64,000 nt of DNA from a virus, in IMG/VR virus record IMGVR_UViG_3300046817_000837, positions 24,636 to 88,635 of that record, one strand, 5' to 3'. How positions within the stretch are numbered: the first letter of the stretch is position 1; each line of letters opens with the position of its first letter. The notes under the pieces were generated by a model. It was not told the DNA's origin and did not search any database. It was given only the letters and a program-made list of their open reading frames with translations. Both the position numbers and the translations under genes were made by a program. Positions 40,258-47,257 of this stretch are shown in pieces.

Positions 40258-40720
40258 TTTCGCTACCTCCTCCCGCGCTTTCCGCTACGGGGCCGTAGAT
40301 GGCCCCGAGCCACCGGCTGACGGCGACCTGGTGACCCTCGCCCAGGGCATGGCGCCGGGCATCCTGGCACAGCGTGAGCCAGTCGCTCGACCAGCCCATG
40401 AGGTCCGGTGACGGCAGCTCACCGCACTCCCGGCAGGCCACCCGGACGCCAGTGGCTGTATGCCGCAGCGTGGCGCCATCCTGGTATGGCTCACCCCGCT
40501 CGCGAATCTCCGTGGCGAGGTCCCCGAACGGGGAGTCGTCCCGGTCATCACCGTTCGGTTGCGTTGGGTTTGCGGCGGCAGCCATGGCGCCGAGCGCGCC
40601 GAGGATGAGGCGGGCGGCCTGCTGGTCGCTGACGCGCGTCCAGCCGTGGCCGCGCAGGCGGTGCTCATGGTCGTAGCGCTGGGCGGCGTTGATGAGCCTG
40701 CCTAGTTCCTCCTCGGTCAC
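40196..40720 (-). CDS. Hypothetical protein with CxxC
   Basis: 174 residues, GTG 40720 at a GTGA overlap. EEELGRLINAAQRYDHEHRL, QQAARLILGALGAMAAAANP, GVRVACRECGELPSPDLMGW, TLCQDARRHALGEGHQVAVS. The ACRECG plus LC..ARRHA..GH pattern resembles phage zinc-finger modules (C..CG...W...C..A..H...H). Last 20 residues overlap the small basic gene. Confidence 0.55.
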   Translation of the reverse strand: MTEEELGRLINAAQRYDHEHRLRGHGWTRVSDQQAARLILGALGAMAAAANPTQPNGDDRDDSPFGDLATEIRERGEPYQDGATLRHTATGVRVACRECGELPSPDLMGWSSDWLTLCQDARRHALGEGHQVAVSRWLGAIYGPVAESAGGGSETGRDQAPQAAEEAPAAPGEV

Positions 40721-40959
40721 CCGCCCTGCCTTACCTCGGTCATCTTGGCTTCGATTGCTGTCATGCACTCCTCGCCGAGCGTGTCCTCGGTGCTGCTGGC
40801 AACGGCCCAGATCCAGCGCTCCAGGACGTTACTGAACGTCTCGGGCGCTTTGAACCAGACGTTCTTCCCGTAGACCGCCTCCATGTACCGGCGTGCCTGC
40901 TCACGAGCCTTATCCACCTGGCTGCTCCTCTTGCTCACTGTCTTCCGCGTGCTCAGCAT
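40717..40959 (-). CDS. Hypothetical helical protein
   Basis: 80 residues, ATG 40959 after AGAGGAGGGA. KAREQARRYMEAVYGKNVWF, NVLERWIWAVASSTEDTLGE. First gene of a leftward run, closely behind the promoter-like element at 40972-40985. Confidence 0.55.
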   Translation of the reverse strand: MLSTRKTVSKRSSQVDKAREQARRYMEAVYGKNVWFKAPETFSNVLERWIWAVASSTEDTLGEECMTAIEAKMTEVRQGG

Positions 40960-40971
40960 TCCCTCCTCTGG

Positions 40972-40985
40972 GTCTGTTGCAGTAT
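40972..40985 (-). promoter_or_regulatory. Promoter-like element ATAC-N6-AGAC, minus orientation
   Basis: Minus strand: GTGATATACTGCAACAGACC. TATACT is a good -10 with TG just before (extended -10). The ribosome site AGAGGAGGGA and ATG 40959 follow within 20 bases, so the leader would be very short. Confidence 0.55.
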
Positions 40986-41100
40986 ATCACTTGTTTTCCT
41001 TCCCCCGTCCTGACGGCAGGAGTAGCGTACGTACTCCGGGCACGCCGGGAGGCGCCCCGTCCCTGACAATGACACTGGCACTGGCAAGGACAAGGCACCC

Positions 41101-42180
41101 ATGACGTACCCGCAGCAGCCGTACTACCCTCCCCAGGCCCCGGCCCCGCAGCAGCCGTACTACCCTCCCCAGGCCCCGGCCCCGCAGCAGCCGTACTACC
41201 CTCCCCAGGGCCCGCCCTCGTACGCGCCCCCGCAGCAGCAGCAGCCGTACTACCAGCACCCTGCTGAGCCCCTTCCTCCTCCCGCTCCTGTGCCCACCGG
41301 AACGATCGATGAGTTCTACAACCAGCCCGTGGGGTCGGGCAAGTCGCTGACCTTTGACAAGAAGCCGGTCGGCTTCACGTACGCCGGCGTCGTCTCGCGC
41401 ACCATCACCGGGGCTGACATCCAGGCGCAGACCGACATGCGCGACCGGCGCATCATCCTCAAGCACCCGGACGGGCGCGTCAAGTACGTGATGGTCGTCC
41501 CGCTCCAGATGCAGCCCTCCGCAGAATTCCCTGACGGCCGCGCCGCCTGGTACGTCAAGGGCGCGGACCGCAGCGAGCTGGAGGCCGCGATGGAGCGGGC
41601 CGGCTGCAAGCCCGGCACTCCCCCGGAGATGGGCGCGGTCGTCACCATCCGGTACATGGGCGAGCGCCCCATTCCCGGGCTGAACGCGCAGAAGATGAAG
41701 CAGGTCACCTACCAGCGGCCGAGCGGGAACGGCCAGGCTCCCCCCGCCGCTGAGGTGCCGGCTCCTGCCCAGGCAAACGGGGCTGATCCTTACGCCCAGC
41801 CGCAGTTCACCGTCACCGGGCCGAACGGGGAGCAAACGTACGTTCCTCCCCAGTATGTGCAGCAGCAGCCGCAACAGTACGCGCAGGCTGCACCTCCCCA
41901 GCAGTACGCGCAGCCGGCATCGCCGCAGCAGTACGCGCAGCCGGCACCGCCGCAGCAGTACGCGCAGCCGGCACCGCCGCAGCAGTACGCACAGCCGGCC
42001 ACCCCGGCGCAGGCACCCCAGCAGTACGCACAGCCGGCCACCCCGGCGCAGGCACCCCAGCAGTACGCACAGCCGGCCACCCCGGCGCAGGCACCCCAGC
42101 AGGCTCCCGCCATGGGCCAGGTTCCCGACCTGGACTCCGACCAGCTGGCCCTGCTGGCCCGGCTGACCCAGCAGGGCTGA
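41101..42180 (+). CDS. Single-strand DNA-binding-like protein with P/Q-rich tails
   Basis: 359 residues. The core (~65-215) follows an actinophage ssDNA-binding-like family: TIDEFYNQPVGSGKSLTFDK, GFTYAGVVSRTITGADIQAQ, VKYVMVVPLQMQPSAEFPDG, AAWYVKGADRSELEAAMERA, GAVVTIRYMGERP. The N-terminal ~60 residues are QQPYYPPQAPAP repeats; the C-terminal ~110 are QQYAQPA-type repeats. It ends with DSDQLALLARLTQQG, possibly a partner-binding tip as in SSB proteins. The low-complexity arms could drive phase separation. First gene of the long rightward operon. Confidence 0.7.
   Translation: MTYPQQPYYPPQAPAPQQPYYPPQAPAPQQPYYPPQGPPSYAPPQQQQPYYQHPAEPLPPPAPVPTGTIDEFYNQPVGSGKSLTFDKKPVGFTYAGVVSRTITGADIQAQTDMRDRRIILKHPDGRVKYVMVVPLQMQPSAEFPDGRAAWYVKGADRSELEAAMERAGCKPGTPPEMGAVVTIRYMGERPIPGLNAQKMKQVTYQRPSGNGQAPPAAEVPAPAQANGADPYAQPQFTVTGPNGEQTYVPPQYVQQQPQQYAQAAPPQQYAQPASPQQYAQPAPPQQYAQPAPPQQYAQPATPAQAPQQYAQPATPAQAPQQYAQPATPAQAPQQAPAMGQVPDLDSDQLALLARLTQQG
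41113..41220 (+). repeat. Three tandem 36-bp coding repeats
   Basis: The 36-bp unit starting CAGCAGCCGTACTACCCTCC occurs at 41113, 41149 and (diverged at its end) 41185; it encodes QQPYYPPQAPAP. Near-identity points to recent slippage or duplication. Confidence 0.8.
41868..42108 (+). repeat. Tandem 27- and 42-bp coding repeats
   Basis: CAGCAGTACGCGCAGCCGGC-based units repeat with 27-bp period, then units containing ACCCCGGCGCAGGCACCC repeat three times with 42-bp period. They encode PQQYAQPA and PQQYAQPATPAQA. Units are nearly identical in DNA, hence recent. Confidence 0.8.
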
Positions 42181-42183
42181 GCC

Positions 42184-42282
42184 GTGTGTGATTTCTGCGC
42201 AGTCGGCAGCCATAGCCGCTGCACGAATTCCTACACCGATGGGGACGGCGTAGCGCGCTGCTGCTGCGGAAACGAGAAGTAG
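42184..42282 (+). CDS. Tiny Cys-rich protein
   Basis: 32 residues, GTG 42184. CDFCAVGSHSRCTNSYTDGD then ARCCCGNEK: seven Cys and one His, a likely zinc site (C..C.....C......CCC). Follows the ssDNA-binding-like gene by three bases and precedes a terminator. Confidence 0.5.
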   Translation: MCDFCAVGSHSRCTNSYTDGDGVARCCCGNEK

Positions 42283-42302
42283 GGCGCTCCGCGTCAACTA
42301 CC

Positions 42303-42340
42303 GCCCCCGGTTCCTGCTGCGATCAGGAACCGGGGGCTTT
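42303..42340 (+). terminator. Intrinsic terminator-like hairpin
   Basis: GCCCCCGGTTCCTG / CAGGAACCGGGGGC, 14-bp perfect stem with 7-base loop, followed by TTT. Separates the ssDNA-binding-like gene from the helicase operon. Confidence 0.75.
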
Positions 42341-42360
42341 CCCGTTTGCCGGGCCTGAGA

Positions 42361-42377
42361 CCCTGAGATACTCAGGG
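42361..42377. promoter_or_regulatory. Perfect palindrome over a GATACT -10
   Basis: CCCTGAG ATA CTCAGGG, 7-bp arms with 3-base centre; GATACT lies in its middle. Followed by GAAGGGAGG and the HTH-like gene at 42396. A good candidate operator, possibly for autoregulation by that HTH protein. Confidence 0.5.
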
Positions 42378-42395
42378 CAGCGAAGGGAGGCCGTC

Positions 42396-42575
42396 ATGGG
42401 CCTGGAGCAGCGCGTGCGCGCGTACCGCAGGAGCGCGCGGGACAGCTTTTACCGCTGGCAGGCGGAATACGGGAACGCGCCCGGCGTCACCAGCTGGCGG
42501 ATGCTGATCGCCAGGAAGTTCGGCATCTCCATCGCGCAGGTGCACCGGATACTGGGCGAGGAGGAGAAGCGGTGA
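42396..42575 (+). CDS. Small HTH-like protein
   Basis: 59 residues. QRVRAYRRSARDSFYRWQAE, then SWRMLIARKFGISIAQVHRI: a helix-turn-helix shape (ARKFGISIAQVHRILGEEE). May bind the palindrome 20 bases upstream. First gene after the terminator at 42.3 kb. Confidence 0.55.
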   Translation: MGLEQRVRAYRRSARDSFYRWQAEYGNAPGVTSWRMLIARKFGISIAQVHRILGEEEKR

Positions 42576-42781
42576 CCAGCGGCATCCGGGCCGGGGACTT
42601 CGCGGTGACGGGGCAGCAGCCCGCGCCAGTCCCGGGCTACGACCCGGTAGAGATCCGGTGCACGCACTGCGGGACGTCCGCCATGCCCGCCGCGCGCGGG
42701 ATCGCCGGGGACTGCCTCCTGCTCAGCGACCTGCTGGACTGGGCAGGCGCGCACCAGTGCCCTCCGCCGAGCGTGACGTGA
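42572..42781 (+). CDS. Small Cys-containing protein
   Basis: 69 residues, GTG start. GYDPVEIRCTHCGTSAMPAA, LLLSDLLDWAGAHQCP: a C..C....L...W...H.C zinc-type pattern frequent in short phage proteins. Coupled directly to the helicase gene. Confidence 0.55.
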   Translation: MTSGIRAGDFAVTGQQPAPVPGYDPVEIRCTHCGTSAMPAARGIAGDCLLLSDLLDWAGAHQCPPPSVT

Positions 42782-44523
42782 CCGCCGGCGTCTTCGGCGA
42801 GATCTCCGGCGACGGCGCCCACGTCGTCGTGATCGCCAGCGGGGACGACCACGAGGTGAAGCAGGCCGCCACGGCGATGCGCAAGATGACGCCGCTGTTC
42901 GAGGGCAGCAAGCCGCCGGGGGCGCTGATCGGGCCGCTGACCTGGGCCACGGTCTGCCAGCTGGGGCATACCTTCTCCGGCAACACCCTCGGCCGGTGGG
43001 TACCGGGCCCGCGGCTGACGGAGTGGATCACCGCGGAGCTGCTGCGGCGGGCCGGCGCGGGCCAGGAGGAGCGGGAGCCGCTGAAGCTGCCGGAGGGCCT
43101 GGAGCCGAGGCCGTACCAGGACGAGGCCGCGCGGATGATCGGGACGGGAGGAAAATTCCTCTTGTTTGACGACCCCGGCACCGGCAAGACGGTCTCCGCC
43201 CTGCTCGGGCTGCTGGAGCGCCAGGCGCGCGGGCACGAGATCTTCCCGATGGTGGTGGTCGTGCCGTCCTGGGACGTCGGCGACGTGTGGGCGCGGCACG
43301 CCCAGGCGTGGGCGCCGGCCTGGCCGCAGCCGGTCATGTACGGCGGGAAGGACCGGCGGCTGGGCTGGGGCGGGCTGGCGATCACTACCTACGCCACCGC
43401 CCGGCTGGACGCCGCCGACGTCAAGGGGCCGCTGGCCCGGCTGAAGGCGAAGTCGGTCATCGCGGACGAGGTGCACTACGCCAAGAACCAGTCCAGTCTC
43501 CAGTCCCAGGCGCTGCGGCGCATCTCCCAGCACGCGGGGACCTTCCTCGGGCTGTCCGGGACGCCGATCACCCGGGACACCGGGGACATCCACCCCACGC
43601 TGTCGGCAATGGACCCGCTGAGCTGGCCGGACCGCAAGCGCATGGTCAAGCGGTACTGCATGACGACGGACGGCGAGTACGAGGACAAGATCGAGGGCCT
43701 GAACCCCATGATGGAGCCGGAGTTCCGCGCCGTGCTGATGGGCCAGTACCGCCGGGTCGCCAAGGCGGACGTGCTGGACCAGCTGCCGCCGAAGGTCTAC
43801 AGCGTGCGCCGGGTGGAAATGCCGCCGGAGTGGCGCAAGGCGTACGACGGCATGGCCGCGCAGATGCTCGCCGACCTGCCGGACGGCGAGGAGCTGGAGG
43901 TGATGAGCGTCCTGGCCCAGCTCACCCGGCTGAGCCAGCTGGCCAGCTCCGCCTGCGACGTCAAGGTCACCGTGGACTACGACCCGGAGACAGGCGAGGA
44001 GAAGAAGCACTACGAGGTCACGCTGAAGGCGCCGTCCTGGAAGGTGGACGCGCTGCTAGAGGTGCTGTCCGAGCGCAAGGGCCGGCAGGTCGTGGTGTTC
44101 AGCGTCTCCCGCCAGCTGGCCGACATCGCGGGCGCGGCCTGCCAGGAGGCCGGGTACCGGTGCGGCTACATCACCGGCAGCCAGTCCAAGAGCGCTCGCA
44201 AGGATGACATTGACGCCTTCCAGGCCGGGAAGCTGGACGTCATGATCGCCACCGCCGGCGCAGGGAGCCTGGGCATCACGCTGACCGCGGCGGGCACGGC
44301 GGTATTCCTCCAGCGCTCCTGGCAGCTGGACCAGGCCATCCAGGCCGAGGACCGGCTGCACCGCATCGGGCAGGAGAACGACTGCGTGGAGATCATCGAC
44401 ATCATCGCGCTCGCCACGGTGGACGACCGGGTGCGCGAGCTGCTGCGGATCAAGGGCGGCCAGCTCAGCCAGCTCATCCGGGACCCCCGCATCGCGAGGG
44501 AACTGCTCGGCGGCTTGCGGTGA
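42778..44523 (+). CDS. SNF2/DEAD-type helicase
   Basis: 581 residues, GTG 42778 at GTGA overlap. SF2 motifs: RPYQDEAARM (Q-motif-like), DDPGTGKTVSALLGLL (motif I), ITTYATARLDAAD (Ia/Ib region), VIADEVHYAKN (DEVH, motif II), LSGTPITRDTGDIHP (motif III), IATAGAGSLGITLTAAG (V) and QAEDRLHRIGQ (VI). A ~120-residue accessory N-terminus precedes the motor. Likely remodels DNA at replication or recombination forks. Confidence 0.85.
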   Translation: MTAGVFGEISGDGAHVVVIASGDDHEVKQAATAMRKMTPLFEGSKPPGALIGPLTWATVCQLGHTFSGNTLGRWVPGPRLTEWITAELLRRAGAGQEEREPLKLPEGLEPRPYQDEAARMIGTGGKFLLFDDPGTGKTVSALLGLLERQARGHEIFPMVVVVPSWDVGDVWARHAQAWAPAWPQPVMYGGKDRRLGWGGLAITTYATARLDAADVKGPLARLKAKSVIADEVHYAKNQSSLQSQALRRISQHAGTFLGLSGTPITRDTGDIHPTLSAMDPLSWPDRKRMVKRYCMTTDGEYEDKIEGLNPMMEPEFRAVLMGQYRRVAKADVLDQLPPKVYSVRRVEMPPEWRKAYDGMAAQMLADLPDGEELEVMSVLAQLTRLSQLASSACDVKVTVDYDPETGEEKKHYEVTLKAPSWKVDALLEVLSERKGRQVVVFSVSRQLADIAGAACQEAGYRCGYITGSQSKSARKDDIDAFQAGKLDVMIATAGAGSLGITLTAAGTAVFLQRSWQLDQAIQAEDRLHRIGQENDCVEIIDIIALATVDDRVRELLRIKGGQLSQLIRDPRIARELLGGLR

Positions 44524-44858
44524 GCCAGGAGGACAGGGAGCGGCTGATGTCCCGCAGCTTCTTCCGCGCGGACCACTTCGGGCGCTGCTGGCGGGAGACT
44601 GACTGGTCGCGCCCCCATGACTACGCCGCGCAGCTCACGTCCCGGGGATTCAAGGTCTACCTGTACCGCCTCGCGCCGGACGATCCGGGGTACGCGGCCT
44701 GGAAGGCATCACGGCTGAGCACCGCGAGAATCTCGTGGCACGACGATGACCGGGACATGAGGGCCTGGACGGAGGGGCACGGCCGCAGTGATGATGACGC
44801 CATCGCCATGGCCTGCGGGCGCCTGACCCTGCACCGCGAGCGAAAGGCAGCCTCATGA
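44520..44858 (+). CDS. Hypothetical protein
   Basis: 112 residues, GTG start. RSFFRADHFGRCWRETDWSR, LTSRGFKVYLYRLAPDDPGY, a helical end. Its last 200 bases are also covered by the antiparallel frame of the minus gene 44657-45631, but codon pattern and coupling support the plus frame here. Confidence 0.55.
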   Translation: MSQEDRERLMSRSFFRADHFGRCWRETDWSRPHDYAAQLTSRGFKVYLYRLAPDDPGYAAWKASRLSTARISWHDDDRDMRAWTEGHGRSDDDAIAMACGRLTLHRERKAAS

Positions 44859-45631
44859 CCGCCCGGCGCTGGCCCGGCTGGCGAACGACCTGCACGGCGC
44901 CGGCCACGAGGTCTACGTGGTAACCCCCACCACGTCGCCAGCACCGGGCGCAGCTGCTTCCAGGTCTCGTCACTGGTGAACAGCCCCAGGAACTCGCACA
45001 CGTCCCGGACCTCCTGCGGCACGCACGGCACGACGCGGGCCGCCGCTGCCTGGTAACCGGGGTACTGGGGGAGAAGATCCCTGGTGAACAGCTCCATCGC
45101 GTCAATGGCGTCCTGCCGCTTGTCCTTGTCACCGGGACGGCTTTCCAGGGACCGGGTGACCTGCCGCCACGTCAGCGCCTCGCGGGGCAGCCGCTCGCCA
45201 GTCTCGGCATCCATGAGCTGGCCGTCGAACGGGAAGATCCCGGTGCGCAGCAGCTCGTGCCGGGATTCCCCCATGTCGTCACGCAGCTGGTCGGCGCTGT
45301 AGTCGATGCTGTCGTCAGTCCTGGACCAGTCCGGGTGGCAGAGCGGGCGCACCACGATGACGCTGGCCCGGCCGTGGTCAGAGGTCTCGTAGTCGTAGGA
45401 AGCGCACTCGGCAACGTCGTGCTCCAGCCAGTTCGCCTCGTGCCGGATGGTCAGCCAGTCCATGGACGGGAACGGCTTGCCCTCACCGGGCCCGTACCGC
45501 TCGTCCAGCCACCGCAGGTACGCGTGGCCGCTGTGGCAGCGGCCCTCGGCGAACTTCCAGTTAACCCGCTCGTCTTCTGGCGTGACCCCGGTCAGGGCGT
45601 ACCCAAGGTGCTTCTGGATGCGGATTCCCAT
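44657..45631 (-). CDS. Conserved phage protein of unknown function, inserted antiparallel in the operon
   Basis: 324 residues as an open frame, but the conserved part ends near LRPVLATWWG (about base 44930); beyond that it reads antisense through the HAD remnant and the gene before it. Start MGIRIQKHLGYALTGV resembles an actinophage family (MG.RI...LGYGL.). Further segments: GHAYLRWLDERYGPGEGKPF, LTIRHEANWLEHDV, VIVVRPLCHPDWSRTDDS, IDAMELFTRDLLPQYPGYQA. TATGAT on the minus strand at about 45672-45677 is a likely -10. The only minus gene within the 41-60 kb rightward run. Confidence 0.6.
   Translation of the reverse strand: MGIRIQKHLGYALTGVTPEDERVNWKFAEGRCHSGHAYLRWLDERYGPGEGKPFPSMDWLTIRHEANWLEHDVAECASYDYETSDHGRASVIVVRPLCHPDWSRTDDSIDYSADQLRDDMGESRHELLRTGIFPFDGQLMDAETGERLPREALTWRQVTRSLESRPGDKDKRQDAIDAMELFTRDLLPQYPGYQAAAARVVPCVPQEVRDVCEFLGLFTSDETWKQLRPVLATWWGLPRRPRGRRRAGRSPAGPAPGGHEAAFRSRCRVRRPQAMAMASSSLRPCPSVQALMSRSSSCHEILAVLSRDAFQAAYPGSSGARRYR
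44855..44925 (+). pseudogene. Remnant of a HAD gene (truncated duplicate)
   Basis: ATG at the ATGA overlap, then 44861-44925 repeats 45742-45806 (65 bp, about five differences, all transitions). Relative to the intact gene at 45702, 34 bases with the DLDGT motif are missing and the copy ends at GTGGTAACC, where the minus-strand gene region begins. Reads only 22 codons. Confidence 0.7.
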
Positions 45632-45676
45632 CAGTGGCCCTTCCGGGAGGCAACGGCAAGAACAGCTACCTTTATC

Positions 45677-45690
45677 ATACTGTAAAAGAC
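45677..45690 (+). promoter_or_regulatory. Promoter-like element ATAC-N6-AGAC
   Basis: TTTATCATACTGTAAAAGACGAGGAG: CATACT (or TATCAT) as -10, AGAC, then the ribosome site GAGGAG and GTG 45702. The complementary strand offers TATGAT for the leftward gene, so the element may work both ways. Confidence 0.55.
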
Positions 45691-45701
45691 GAGGAGTTCC
45701 T

Positions 45702-46046
45702 GTGACTGCATACGGCTTTGACCTGGACGGGACGCTCGATCGCCCGGCGCTGGCCCGGCTGGCGAATGACCTGCACGACGTCGGCCATGAGGTCTACGTG
45801 GTAACCGGCGGCCTGGGCGATACAGGCGAGTGGACGCTGCCGGCCCGTGAGCGCACGCTGGCCGCGCTCGGCGTGCGCTACACGGCGATCATGCGCTGCA
45901 TTGACCCGGACATCCGGCAGCTGGGCCTCCTGAAAGGCGAGCAGTGCGCCCGGCTGGGCATCGCCGTCATGGTCGATGACGACCGGCTCTACCTGGACGG
46001 CGTCGCCGCCGCGGCCAGTGACGTCGTGCGGCTGCTGGTGCTGTGA
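45702..46046 (+). CDS. HAD-superfamily phosphatase-like protein
   Basis: 114 residues, GTG start. YGFDLDGTLD is HAD motif I (nucleophile Asp and acid Asp), VYVVTGGLGD motif II, LLKGEQCARLG supplies the Lys, AVMVDDDRLYLDG the DD of motif IV. No cap domain, so it may act on large substrates such as nucleic-acid ends, or simply on nucleotides. Intact source of the remnant at 44855-44925. Confidence 0.7.
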   Translation: MTAYGFDLDGTLDRPALARLANDLHDVGHEVYVVTGGLGDTGEWTLPARERTLAALGVRYTAIMRCIDPDIRQLGLLKGEQCARLGIAVMVDDDRLYLDGVAAAASDVVRLLVL

Positions 46047-46381
46047 TGAGCGGCGTGAGCGGCGCGGACCTGTACCGGGAACTGGTCGGGCAGGCGTACG
46101 AGCGCCGCAGCGACTGGCGCAATGACCACCGGAGCCTGTACTGGGTGATGAGCCATGAGTGTCGCAATGTCATCATGCAACTGTGCTCACCGCAGGGATG
46201 GCCGGCCCTGGAGCTGTCGCGCACCGAGGGCCTGCGGGACATGCTGTTCGGCTACCCGGTCATCGCCGGGCCTGCCTACGGCCCGCCGCTGCTGACTGAC
46301 GACCCGCTGGCAGCGGCGCAACGCGTGCAGCTGATCGCGCGGAACCTGACGCTAGCGGAACTGGCTAGTGAGCCGGGCTAG
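46043..46381 (+). CDS. Tagged protein with capsid-like motif (paralog of 48281-48631)
   Basis: 112 residues. LYWVMSHECRNVIMQL, then GLRDMLFGYPVIAG and LLTDDP. WVM.P... followed by L.GYPV is the pattern of the A-domain of HK97-fold major capsid proteins. Ends with IARNLTLAELASEPG, a variant of the shared C-terminal peptide. It shares the order WVM, G[YI]PV..G, LT.DP, AR.LTL.EL with 48281-48631. Too short to form a capsid; may be a mimic, decoy or capsid partner. Confidence 0.5.
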   Translation: MMSGVSGADLYRELVGQAYERRSDWRNDHRSLYWVMSHECRNVIMQLCSPQGWPALELSRTEGLRDMLFGYPVIAGPAYGPPLLTDDPLAAAQRVQLIARNLTLAELASEPG

Positions 46382-46399
46382 CCCACGGTACGATGACTT

Positions 46400-46413
46400 A
46401 TACTCTGCAAGAC
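46400..46413 (+). promoter_or_regulatory. Promoter-like element ATAC-N6-AGAC
   Basis: CTTATACTCTGCAAGACC: TATACT -10, AGAC at the expected transcription start, then GGGAGG and GTG 46431. Very short leader. Confidence 0.6.
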
Positions 46414-46430
46414 CGAGAAAGGGAGGTCAC

Positions 46431-46598
46431 GTGGATAGCAGGGTGACGATCTACGTGCCGCCGGAGCTAAGGGAGAAGCTCAGCTGGCTGCCCCCGCGCA
46501 CCATCAGCCGGATCTGCCAGCAGGCACTGAGCGCCGAGGTGACCCGGCGGCTGACGCTGCGGGACGAGGCCGTCGAGGATGCTTTCGCCGAGGACTGA
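46431..46598 (+). CDS. Ribbon-helix-helix DNA-binding protein
   Basis: 55 residues, GTG 46431. DSRVTIYVPPELREKLSWLP, RTISRICQQALSAEVTRRLT: beta-strand then two helices, as in Arc/CopG-type regulators. Own promoter just upstream, suggesting autoregulation or control of the middle operon. Confidence 0.65.
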   Translation: MDSRVTIYVPPELREKLSWLPPRTISRICQQALSAEVTRRLTLRDEAVEDAFAED

Positions 46599-46610
46599 GA
46601 AAGGGACCTC

Positions 46611-46970
46611 ATGCCTGACGTCGTGACCGTGCGCAAGGACGAGCTGCTGGAGGTGCTGCGCAAGAACCGGGCCGCGCACCGGGAGGCGTTCCTGAAGGCG
46701 CAGGCAGGCTACCGGGCCCGCGCCATCGCAGAGCTGGACCGGTCCCTGGCGGACGCGCGGGCCGGCCGGGACATCCGGCTGATCGTCAGCCTGCCGGTGC
46801 CCGAGGACCACACGGAGGACTACGACCGGGAGATCCGGATGCTGGAGATGCACACCGGGAACACCGTCGAGCTGGAGTCCCGGCTGTTCGACCAGGTCGT
46901 GATGGACCGCTGGCGCTGGTCGTCCGCCTTTGAGACCACCAACTCCGCGTACCTGGGCAAGCCGCGGTGA
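46611..46970 (+). CDS. Conserved phage protein, unknown function
   Basis: 119 residues, RBS GAAAGGGACC. VRKDELLEVLRKNRAAHREA, IVSLPVPEDHTEDYDREIRM, LEMHTGNTVELESRLFDQVV, MDRWRWSSAFETTNSAYLG. The P.PEDHT.DYD..I.ML...V......EF...V.D.W.W...F..T...Y pattern is conserved across many actinophages. Confidence 0.65.
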   Translation: MPDVVTVRKDELLEVLRKNRAAHREAFLKAQAGYRARAIAELDRSLADARAGRDIRLIVSLPVPEDHTEDYDREIRMLEMHTGNTVELESRLFDQVVMDRWRWSSAFETTNSAYLGKPR

Positions 46971-47257
46971 GCAGGCGGGCAGAGGTGAGGTGGCGGGCGC
47001 GGGACGTGAGCCGGACCATCGCGTTCACCATCCGGCGCCGGCCAGCGCGGTACCTCGGCTGGATGGCCCTCCTCCTGACCGGGGAGGAGACATCGATAGC
47101 GGTGGCCTTCTTCAATCCCGTCGCGGCATGGGCAGCCGTGGCCTGCGCCGTCGCCGCCGCGATCCTGTTCTCGGCTGACAGTGCGCGGCTGCGGAAGAGA
47201 GCCCGGCAGCGGCCACTGGACGAGCTAGACGAGCTGGGCAAGGAGTGGCCGCAGTGA
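46967..47257 (+). CDS. Two-span membrane protein
   Basis: 96 residues. Basic N-terminus (RRAEVRWRARDVSRTIAFTI), membrane helices around YLGWMALLLTG and AVAFFNPVAAWAAVACAVAA, basic/acidic tail. Function unknown. Confidence 0.55.
   Translation: MSRRAEVRWRARDVSRTIAFTIRRRPARYLGWMALLLTGEETSIAVAFFNPVAAWAAVACAVAAAILFSADSARLRKRARQRPLDELDELGKEWPQ

Noticed and set aside
42303-42377. Riboswitch between terminator and palindrome
   Set aside because: Only a simple terminator hairpin and a short palindrome are present; no multi-helix aptamer pattern.
44657-44930. C-terminal third of the minus-strand gene at 44657-45631
   Set aside because: It runs antisense through a plus-strand gene and the HAD remnant and turns Arg/Ser/Pro-rich; probably read-through past the original end.
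44861-45806. Insertion sequence around the antiparallel gene
   Set aside because: No transposase, no terminal inverted repeats seen; only a 65-bp duplicated segment.
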